NCBI RefSeq assembly: GCF_021917145.1
Contig: NC_061073.1
Location: 15,849,340 to 15,913,339 of the forward strand
Direction: 5' to 3'
DNA from: Hypomesus transpacificus
Lineage: Eukaryota > Chordata > Actinopteri > Osmeriformes > Osmeridae
DNA: 64,000 bases
The position numbers and the translations under genes were made by a program. Every line of letters starts with the position of its first letter. Positions within the stretch are counted from its first letter, which is position 1. Of the stretch, positions 50,701 through 64,000 are shown in pieces. The notes beneath the pieces are model-generated. The model was not told where the DNA came from. It did no database searches and saw nothing but the letters and a program-made list of their open reading frames with translations.

Positions 50701-53700
50701 CTAAGCATGCCGGGTCCAGCAGAACGAGCGGGTCCTGGATCAGGAAGCTGCTTAGGAGATGGAACATGGTACATGTTTAAGGTCATGCGGATCTCTTTGC
50801 CATAAAGAGAGAATGACATCCTCTTTAGCCATAATGATGGGATGTCTGTCGAACAAAAGGTGTTGTGTGTCGCTGTTGCTATGTACGTACGCAGCTCGCT
50901 CTGTAGCGGTGCAAAGTTCTTGAAGGTCATTCTCCGTGTTCGGTTGACTGACGGATGCCCTGTAAAACACACGACATATCAGAACACCTTCTCTTGCTGT
51001 CGGGGGTTAGCCTTGCCCGTGGCGCAAATGTCCAGCCCCTCTTCCACACTCACTCGTGTTCCGGCTCTTCAGGAAGTGGTGCGGAGGAGGGAACGAGCTC
51101 AGCCTGTACTCCCCCCTCCCTGTGGTCAGGCCGGGGCCAGATATCCGAGTTCATCTGCAGGGTGTTGATCTTCTCAGTCGTCTTCTTCACAAAGCTCGAC
51201 ACACTGAGGGGGAGAGCAAGGCCTCAGGTTCAGATGCAGCCTCTGACAATGACCCGTACTTGCCAGCGAGGCACGGCGAACAGTTCGTCTTCACAAACAA
51301 AACAAAACTACAATGATGAAATGTACAATAGACATCGAGGTACACCGAACAAATGCATGAACAGCAAAGTTGAAAGTAAGGGAGTGAAATACACAGGTTT
51401 GAATGTGAATGTAAATGCTATGCGGAAAGAGGAAGTCAAACCCCCCAAAAACAGGCTGCACTTCTTCTTTTGAGCTTTCACTTCTCAAGTTACACAACCT
51501 TAAAAGAAAATACATATTTGACAAGCTTATAGCCCTCAAAAAACCCTACCATGTCATCCATCATAACTGTGCCTAAATCTAACTGACTACAAGGCACATT
51601 TGGACATACATGCAGTGGTCGGGGTACCTTATCTAATTGACTTTTGCCATAAAACCCATCCACACATTTCATCCTTATGCTTGAGCACATAAAGTAAAGT
51701 TTATATTTATTTTGTCTCCCGGAAAAGGGGGTCACCTGTCTCTGACGGCCTGCAGAGCGATGCGGGGGGGTTTAGGGCGGAATGAGAGAGGGAGATGGAA
51801 CTGCAGGCTGGGCTCAGATCGCTCCCCCTCCACACGCTCACTGCTCTGGTGATCTGAATGGAGATGGAGGAAAGAGGCAGAGGGCCAGAGAGATGGATGG
51901 AGTCATGGAGGGGAGTGGAGGGCAACACACCAGATGTGGCAAGCAGGTGTAGCGAGCCCTCTGCAAAACCAAACAGGAAGTAAACACAGCACGACAGTGA
52001 CAGAAGAATAATAGTGTCAAGGGACCATCCATACGGGTGCCCCTGAGGTGTGCTGTGACACACCAAAAGCAAAGCAAACTATTTGCAAATACAATTTGTG
52101 TTTTTTCGTCATCAACCATGTCCGAAATGACTACTATAAACAAATACAAAGTAGTGTCGTATAGCAGATGATGCCCACAAACAGCCACAATACTCTTGCC
52201 CTCCATTTCTTCTAAAACATCAGTGACATCTCAACACGCCTTCATACCCACAACACGTCCCAAAACAGTTTCTAGTTATCTTACAACTTTTTTCCCCCCA
52301 AATATTAGTTTTATAATATAGTTTGATACTTTTTGGGGATTTTTTTTCCCCTAAAACTTTTTCTTCCACGCCCATAACACGTTCCCCCAAACAAGTTAAT
52401 AGAAAAACATATTTTTACAACAGCAACCCCCCTGGTACGACTTCACACTTGGCCAACCATAGTCAACATTTTGGAAGATAACATCAATCATGAGTGCTTT
52501 CCATGGTCGTCTCACCCCAGGTGTCAGCTCTCACACAAAAGAAATGTGTTTATTTACAGAGAGCTCTCCAGGCGAGCTCATATCTTGTTGTGGTTCTGGT
52601 TCCACCTAGTTATCATCCCCACAGTATGTATCACTCCGTTCAGTACATACTCCAAAATAACTCATTAATCTCACCACGCGAAAAATTGGCTTTGCGTTCG
52701 GTGTGAACACAGCATTACCTTTGGTCAGCCAGCTAATGATGGATTGTAAATGCTGCACATGCTCCTTACCATGGTCTACCTGGTCTTCCTCCTGCCCAAA
52801 ACTAAACTCCTTCAGTCGCTCCTCCTCCAACATGGATTGGCTGACAAGGGAGCTGGTCTCTTCATCCGATTGGCTTCCTCTGCGGCTGATGACACGATAG
52901 ATTCCACAATCCAGGACATTGAAGCTTTCCTGTACGTAGAACATAATATAGTGAAGGCTGACAAACCAGTGTGTTAGCCTTCACATAGGAAATACAAGAA
53001 AAAGCTTGAACAAACTGATTTCCAAACTCACGTGAGAGGAGATGCTGCTTCTGCGACTACTGGAAGCTGAATCCAGAGGCTCTAGTTTCGAGATCACTTC
53101 CTCCAACTGGCCAATCAGATCGGAGTGTGTTGAGGAACTGAGTTGTGACCTGAGGTGGTCAAGGCGGTCGACGGGGATCGATTTACGCACCTGTCATGAG
53201 CAACCACAATGATTATCATTTGTCATAAAAAAAAACACCACATTTCAAATACACAATGTTTTGATTGCTCTCTGAGATATGTGGAAGGGCCCGGGGGGTG
53301 CAGTTAGACCTCCTACCCTGCTGGGGGCGATGGTGTGCTGAAACATGCAGCAGACGGAAGCAGCAGCGACCCAGGCCTCCCTCCGCAGCAGCCGCTCCAC
53401 GCAGCGCTCGGCAGACAGCAGCGAGAGGTGAGACAGATGCCCGTCCCCATAGAGACAGAAGAGCTCACTGCGGTAGACGGCAACCTCCACTACATCTGCA
53501 AGAACCAGGACGTGACTAGGTTTAGCCTTGAAGACCACAAATAAACAGCCAAAAGGTGACTGGATAGGATGGTTGTGTGGATATGGTGAGGGTGACCTGA
53601 AACTGGGGTTGCGTTTACCTTTGACCTCTGACCACAGAAGCACCTGGCCAGTCTGAGGTGTGAAGATGTATATAGCAGAGTCAGTCCAGGTCAGCAGATG

Positions 53701-55950
53701 CTGGTCTCTGCACATCAGTGTGAGAAACACAACTCTCTCAACCAAATACATTTAGCCATTTAGGGAGTCAGATGGCTGAGCGGTGAGGGAGTCGGGCTAG
53801 AAATCAGAAGGTTGCCGAATCAATTCCCCGCCGTGTCAAATGACGTTGTGTCCTTGGGCAAGGCACTACACCCGACTTGCCTTGGGGGGAATGTCCCTGT
53901 ACTTACTGTAAGTCGCTCTGGATAAGAGCGTCTGCTAAATGTAAATGTATTTAGCAGACGCTCTTATCGCTCTGGATAAGAGCGTCTGCTAAATGTAAAT
54001 GTATTTACTGAAATAGGCAAGATTTTCTTAACTCGATATGCTATTCTAAATATAAATCACTTCATATGTGAAGTTTACCCCAAAACAACAAAACAGTGAT
54101 CAGTTGATTGGAGTAGAACAAACATTTCCGTGTTTGATGAAATAGTGTAATTGATGTGTGACTATACCCAAGGCACAAGAGTTTAGGAAAGGCCACGGAC
54201 TGGGGAGTCCTCTGCACATGGCTGTATTGGGGCTCAGTCCTGAAAAGATGGAAAATAAACAAAAAAAATCATACAGGAATGAACAAACCGTCAACAACAA
54301 ACAAATCATATCCTAGTGTTGGGCACTGACATACCGGTAACTGATCAGGGGCACAGGGGGGCAAGCAAGCATCTGCTTGAACTGGTGAGTACTGAGCACC
54401 TCTCCACTGAAACTGGCCTCCCAGATTCGAGACCCTGGGCGTGCACAGTAGAGCAGGGGGGGTTGCCCCCCCGCCAGCCCTCGGCTCTGAGGAAAGAAGC
54501 AGGCCCCATACTCTCCATCTCGCTCCTTGTTTCCAACCCTCCAGAACTTCTCCCTGAGCAGAATAGAGCGGGGAGATCCAGTCAGACCCAGGACAGTGCT
54601 GGTAGATGTGAAGGGCTACGGAGAGACGTGTAACCTGCCACATGCCTCTCTGTGTCGCACAGGTAGCACCGGCTCAGGGAAGACACCAGGAGACGGCCGT
54701 CAGCGTAGCCCAGCTGCACCACTCGAGAGTCCACCGTGGTGATGGTCTGCACCGGGAAGATCACGAACGCTGACCCCTAGACGACGTCACACACAGGTCG
54801 TTTACATTCACATTAAGTCATTTAGCAGATGCTCTTATCCAGAGCAACTTACAGAAAGTACAGGGCTATTCCCCCGAAGCAAGTAGGGTGAACGTCATTT
54901 GACACCTGCAACCTTCAGATTACTAGCCCGAGTCCCTGACTCCCTTTATCAACCAAATACTTTTTTCTCCCACATTTCCCAAAACAACCAAAAAGACAAC
55001 ATCTGAGGCAGCCTGGAGGAGTACCTTTCCGAGTTTGGAGGATCCTGCACGGAGAAAGGACACCTTGCCTCCGGCGTCCCCGACAAACACCCTCAAGGCA
55101 GTGGTGTCCCAGCACAGGGAGGTGACGGCCTGTGCCCTGTGCTCCCAGGAAACACTCACTCTCTCTGGACGCCCACGTCGCTCCAGCTGCAGCTCCCAGA
55201 CCACCAACAGCCCCTGACTGTGACCGTCCGCCAACAGACAGCACAGACATTGACAGGGAGCCAAACATGAAAGAGGAAGGACAACAGGGGAAGGAAGAGT
55301 GATGACAGTGACGACACCTGATAATCTAGACAAACTGAACAAAGTAATGGAGTTCTCTTGAAAAATCAATTTAAAAAATGACCAAGCTGGTCATTTAAAT
55401 ACTACGTATCAGAATTTGGCGTTCCTTACCTTGTTGCCACGGCAATGAAGTCTTCATCATGTGGGCAACAAGCCACCTGTGTGATTGAACCCTCCTTGAT
55501 GCAAAATAAAGCAAGATGGTTATAAATAAAAGCACATTGTTAACGGAGGCTTTCTTCTGCATGCTAATTATTCAGTGCCTTGCTGCAAAATGTAACATTT
55601 TAGAAACGAGGTACAGAATGACACCTTGTGCGTTAGGATGAGTCTCTGTTTCCAGCCATCCCTCTGGATGAGGTGGAGTCCCCCTGAAGATGTCCCAATC
55701 GCCAGCCACTTCCTCGACACTGCCAGGCAGGTACACTGGCACACACATGCATCAAGTAAGTCACATTCACTCATGTTTCATGTGATTTCAATTCAGAAAG
55801 ATGTGTGTTGCTGTGATATTTCCTCGCTGTCTGACAGGAAACTTTTACCTTAAGTCTCCCAGAGTCTAGACGTAGGGCAGAGAGTAGAGGGTCAAGGCAA
55901 TCAAATTCTGCCAGCACATGGCTGTGAGACTCGGACACAACGGGAACCAT
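47728..55950 (-). CDS. hps5: HPS5, BLOC-2 complex subunit 2, 22 coding exons, complete
   Basis: Subunit of BLOC-2 (HPS3/5/6), which directs cargo to melanosomes and other lysosome-related organelles. Exons: 55849-55950, 55625-55735, 55430-55494, 55025-55217, 54646-54776, 54335-54553, 54168-54239, 53619-53707, 53317-53495, 53032-53190, 52770-52929, 51736-51853, 51054-51203, 50891-50959, 50167-50747, 49913-50033, 49110-49259, 48866-48985, 48656-48769, 48350-48456, 47906-48191, 47728-47788; 1118 residues (human 1129). The N-terminus ([20 protein letters not shown]), a WD40-like propeller to about residue 340, [11 protein letters not shown], and the C-terminus [11 protein letters not shown] match the family. 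The acidic insert in exon 15 is poorly conserved. The 92-bp intron between exons 5 and 6 has a GC donor. Intron 16 is a donor-copy minisatellite. A non-coding first exon probably ends at 56627 (CCTG|GTAAGT). Confidence 0.95.
49305..49912. repeat. 34-bp minisatellite made of copies of an hps5 splice donor
   Basis: About 18 copies of a 34-bp unit. Each holds TCACCTCCACAG|GTACACACC on the coding strand: the last 12 bases of exon 16 plus the first 22 of the intron. The array abuts the true donor at 49912/49913 and fills almost all of the 653-bp intron. Few substitutions (ATTAAA/TTTAAA, CTGTGG/CCGTGG). Confidence 0.95.
53762..54005 (+). mobile_element. tRNA-derived SINE, copy 7, with fold-back tail
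   Basis: Complete SINE (GATGGCTGAGCGGTGAGG to AAGAGCGTCTGCTAAATG), followed by an inverted tail piece (TTTAGCAGACGCTCTTATC) and then a second direct tail piece to about 54003. In hps5 intron 7. Confidence 0.92.
54802..54946 (-). mobile_element. tRNA-derived SINE, copy 8, truncated and decayed
   Basis: Reverse-complement copy with TCATTTAGCAGATGCTCTTA and GAAGCAAGTAGGGTGAACGT, an internal deletion and loss of most of the tRNA head. In hps5 intron 4. Confidence 0.85.
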
Positions 55951-55974
55951 GGGAACAATTTGGATGCTCCAAGG

Positions 55975-57120
55975 CTGAAAGAGACATACAATACGAGACT
56001 CAACCATTACAATAGCTCTATATTTATTCCAAAATTGTGGGGATTAACAAAACAAAACCTGAGCGAATTGACAAATCATTACATAATTTTCAAGACGCAA
56101 AACACAATTTTAAACACAAAATAAAATATTGCTAGACCCATGAAACTGGCAAGTTTTTCCTCCATAGAATGACTTTGTAAATTAGTTGGGTTTGCTGTCA
56201 TTTCGTGATTTGATCAGAATTATGGAAATCGTAAAGTCTAACTAATGAGAATGTGCGTCTCCCACATTCTTTTGCAACGTTAAGTCGGAGCGTGAGTATG
56301 TATCACGAGACCCTGGCTCACTGAGATAGCGATTATTTCTATAGCCAACGTTTAGGCTGAACACTAACAATGTAAAAATACATGATCATAAAAACTAAAA
56401 AAGTTATAAATATGAACTAGCCATTGGGTTTGTTGGCTTGCTGACTGGAACTGACTGTACACACTACTAGTAGTAGGCAATTACAGTATCAAGTCCGCTA
56501 CCCGAGCAAGTAGAGTTGTTGCTAGCTAGCGGACGTAACTACTGTACCTTCATCGCAATGTGTACTAAACTGTAGCATCACGCATGCCACTACCACTAAC
56601 TAGATACTGAGCTAAGCAAACTTACCAGGGATTTACAAACCCGTTGATGAATACATTCCTCGTTTTAATTTCCAATTCCCCACATCAAGTTCTAACTACT
56701 GACAGTGTTGTTCAGACATAGCTAGCTACAAATACCCTTTTAGTTAGCTACTAGCAGCGGGCTGCGAACTGTCACACCAGCAAACTACTAATGAATCACT
56801 CCAGCGACCGCTTCAGGAACACTTCCTGGAAAGATTTTGGTAGGCTACTTTGTAAGAAGCCAATCAGCCCAGTTCCTACCTAAAAGCATTGTTTTCGACA
56901 ATCAAAATACTTACTACTTTAAATGTACAGGCCTATATTGCAGACGTAGACCTGTTCATGATCGTTTTATGCCCTCCATTAGGAATTCTATTGATTGAAA
57001 TTTGAGATGTTCTCCCAGAGACCCTGCTTCGCTACAGCAAACTAAAATAAATGATGAGGACAAGGTTGGGTGATAAATGCAACACACGTGATTACAGCTT
57101 GGACAAAAGCATGAACATCA
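55975..57120. other. hps5 5' region and spacer to gtf2h1
   Basis: Contains the likely non-coding hps5 exon near 56627-56720 and its promoter. No TATA box stands out; CTAGCTAG-type short motifs are common. No gene between hps5 and the gtf2h1 3' UTR. Confidence 0.45.
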
Positions 57121-57126
57121 TTTAAT
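57121..57126 (-). terminator. Possible gtf2h1 polyadenylation signal
   Basis: ATTAAA variant on the minus strand about 610 bp after the gtf2h1 stop. Confidence 0.35.
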
Positions 57127-57734
57127 TTTTATGTAACATCCAGAGTTTGTCTTCAGTGCATCTAGAAGGCGCAGACATTACGAACCAGTGCAGTTTCTGT
57201 GTGATTGGGGCACACATTCTAAAGCACTATAGTGAAATTGTCTTTTCAGTATTGCTATTTTTCCCTCCCGTCAACAGCCCAGGTTTACTAGAACTCAAGT
57301 CCCTGAAAAGGCTCAGGGCTCAGATGGACTGCCTTGATTTGTTTGAGCTTTCCATCTTCAGTCTTGTCCATCAAAAAGTCCATAAAAGTCTCAAAAAGTC
57401 CATATCCTTTGTTTTCCAGAGTCCCTCATTAGATTTTCTTAAGTTTGGTCATTTTATACCACTATTAAATTGTGTCTGGTGGTTCAACTGGTTTGGAACT
57501 GCATCCAGTCCATTGAAAAAACAGAACAGAAATGAACTAATTATAGTCATTTGTGGTTGAGATGCAGTTATTAACGTGTAGGGATGTACAGTAGCAGCCA
57601 TCCGTGTCTGTACAGCCCCAGTAGACCCTGTCAGGTTTGTGTTTCTGTGTGCTCTGCTACAGAAGCCTGTTGGAGGTCTATGCCCCTTCCTGTTCCCTTG
57701 CCTCTCTCACGTGTCATCAGCAGCACCGTGTTCC

Positions 57735-62034
<4,300 letters not shown>

Positions 62035-63669
62035 TGCTAGAAGAAATTTGAAGTGGCAGTGTGTGATGAGGGCAACTGAATATCACGTCACAGTTACACC
62101 TTGAGTGTGTCCCGAACATGAGTGACACGAACCGCAGTTTTAAAAGAGAGGGCAATGATAATAGATAACTAGCGTGCTAGCCGAGAATGATATGCTAACG
62201 TCAGTGTCACTGGTATCAGTGTGTATGATAATGTATGTCAAGTGTGAACTGTCGGCCAGCTAGCTAGCTAGTTCACGTAAAGTTACAGGAGGTCTAGAAA
62301 GATCGCGGCAATAATTTGCAGGTTGGATATACAATTTAGAAACCAACGTTATGAATAGTTTCAAAAGAAGCTTACATACAGTATGCATGTCAACCCAAAG
62401 CAAGTAGTTACAGCTCTCTCTTGGTCTCGGCAATGTCAGTAAGATGGCTAGCCAGCTACCTAGCTAGCACTAGACTAGCGGCGCGCTGACAACGTCAGCT
62501 GTAGCTACTGTTTTGATTATGATATACCGACATGGTTTCGACCCGAAAACTAACTGAACAATAATGATCAATACCTTAAACTCCAACGTTGTTGTTGCTG
62601 ACACCTTGTATCTGCCTTCCCCTGATACAGGACATGCGACCACGTTAACCCAAAATACGTAATTTGAGTGAATTTAAGTCAACTCCGACTCCATCCACTC
62701 AAATGTGTCAAGCGGTGTATCACTTCTATAATTCCGGTGGAGTACAAATGAATGGGCGACACGTTCCTCACATAATCTATACTATAATGCGAGACATATT
62801 TTTCAGCGATGTTAGGGTAGCAATTGTTTAACGATAAACTGGAGAGCCTTGTTTGATTGTCAATTTCTGTTGTGGCACACATCCGTTGTGTTGTGGCTTT
62901 TGCATTTGTGTTGCAGCTTTTGCATTTGTGATCTCAGCCACTGTATTAAATGGAGAGGCAGATTTGCAGATCGAGTCACCTAGCATTTATCCAAGCGTCA
63001 AGCGTGCATATTTCAAATATTCACAATAAGTACTTTTCATCTTACATTCACCCTTTTTTTATTGTTGTCACGTAAACATGGTCTTCATATAAACTTGGGA
63101 TTTAATCAAAGTATCGATTAGCTCATCTAGCTGGCTAACGGGAGAACTAGAAACGATTGCAAAGACTCTTAGAAAGAGGCAGACTTCTGTTGGCAGATTG
63201 AACTAGCATCTAGCCAAAATTACTAGGACACATTTTCATACAGAAAACCCAAGATGGCGGCCGTCATGGGTTATTGAGGCTATTTCATTTCTCAAGTTTT
63301 TGAGTTTTTGGTTCGAGTGGAAATGCTATCACATAGGAGTGGCCTGGTCCTGGTCAGACGATGATGTTTAACAAACATACGGTATGGTAAAAAGTTTACA
63401 CAATCACAAAGACATTATACACTACAATAGCAAATTGCTCATGAACAATGATTTGTTAAAAAATAGACACGTAATATGCTCAGTTTCTGCTTTTAATACA
63501 CTACGAAAGAACAGCCACCACAGGTTGAAACAGTACATTGTTTATAATCATAGGGAAAGTAGGCTATAGTCATATATGGTAAAGATGAAACCCCTTAGTG
63601 CCCAGTAGATTAACTATTAACTAAAAAAGGTAAATATTGTCGTTTAACAATTAGATGGACAATGCAATC
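62035..63669. other. gtf2h1 5' region and spacer to the mucin gene
   Basis: Likely non-coding gtf2h1 exon and promoter at about 62500-62640. TTTGCATTTGTG occurs twice at 62897-62928. The rest, including the probable mucin 3' UTR, shows no recognised feature. Confidence 0.45.
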
Positions 63670-64000
63670 TTAAATGTTTTTGTCACATTCTGTGACATGG
63701 CATCCACAAGTGTTGATATAAATGTAAGAGCCTATTAATTTATTTCCATCTGTGCAGATCATCTCCACCTCCTTCTTGCTACTGGACATTTCTTGGCAGC
63801 AGGAGCATGAATGCATCAATCTGTTTTTCTCTGCTGAGTACCTTCAAATGTAAGACACACAAAAGGTTAGTTTGCCAAAATACAAGAGACAGAAAAGTCA
63901 CACAAAAAAGAGAAAAGTGACAAATAGAAGTTCACAAAAAATCTCACTTGGAGAATGTTCCGCAGGATCCTGCACATTCTGTGACTTCCACAGGGTCTGT
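63670..64000 (-). CDS. Gel-forming mucin (muc5-like), C-terminal cystine-knot exons, partial
   Basis: The last two exons: 63948-64000 (continues beyond the right edge) and 63670-63841, joined in phase 2 across GT-AG sites. The joined reading [18 protein letters not shown], then [18 protein letters not shown], then [20 protein letters not shown] is a C-terminal cystine knot (CTCK), with the C-x-G-x-C, CSCCQE and C-G-C-x4-C pattern of secreted mucins and von Willebrand factor. In gel-forming mucins this domain forms disulfide-linked dimers in the ER. The CCQE and CTDG spacing is closest to MUC5AC/MUC5B as I remember them. A MUC5-type gene near gtf2h1/hps5 fits the human 11p15 neighbourhood, but only 74 residues are visible, so the exact mucin is open. 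Confidence 0.8.

Overview
The window is nuclear DNA from a teleost fish. The evidence is spliced vertebrate genes with short introns, many micro- and minisatellites, nine copies of a tRNA-headed fish-type SINE, hAT-like DNA transposon relics, and a gene set that matches vertebrate families exon by exon. I cannot name the species from this sequence.

Ten protein-coding genes are visible. In order: the 5' end of mtss2 (-, I-BAR protein, runs off the left edge); mapk12 (-, p38-gamma-type MAP kinase, complete); incenp (+, inner centromere protein, complete); fth1 (+, ferritin heavy chain, complete); best1 (-, bestrophin-1, complete with a long tail); rab3il1 (+, Rab GEF of the Rabin family, complete); tpo (-, thyroid peroxidase, complete); hps5 (-, BLOC-2 subunit, complete); gtf2h1 (-, TFIIH p62, complete); and the last two exons of a gel-forming mucin (-, cystine-knot end, runs off the right edge). 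Exon coordinates were assembled by hand from splice signals and reading phase; in every complete gene the exons join in frame to a length close to the human family member.

Layout: 0-4 kb is mtss2 exons 1-2 and its repeat-filled intron. The stretch 4-11.4 kb is gene-poor and dominated by a 1-kb minisatellite, with one unexplained coding-like ORF near 9.8 kb. The stretch 11.4-18.8 kb is mapk12, whose introns carry long CT/CA microsatellites, followed by a repeat-rich divergent spacer to incenp. The stretch 18.8-39.4 kb is the incenp-fth1-best1-rab3il1 block, which matches a conserved vertebrate neighbourhood (human 11q12). The stretch 40.3-46.3 kb is tpo. The stretch 47.4-62.6 kb is hps5 and gtf2h1, neighbours in human 11p15 but here in tandem rather than head-to-head. 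The end is a muc5-like gene, also a human 11p15 neighbour type.

The genes are not an operon and share no single pathway: kinase signalling, mitosis, iron storage, chloride conductance, Rab activation, thyroid hormone synthesis, lysosome-related organelle biogenesis, transcription/DNA repair and mucus. The most unusual structure is a set of minisatellites in tpo and hps5 that start exactly at 5' splice sites. Two of them copy the exon|intron junction itself, giving about 12 and about 18 tandem decoy donors next to the real one.
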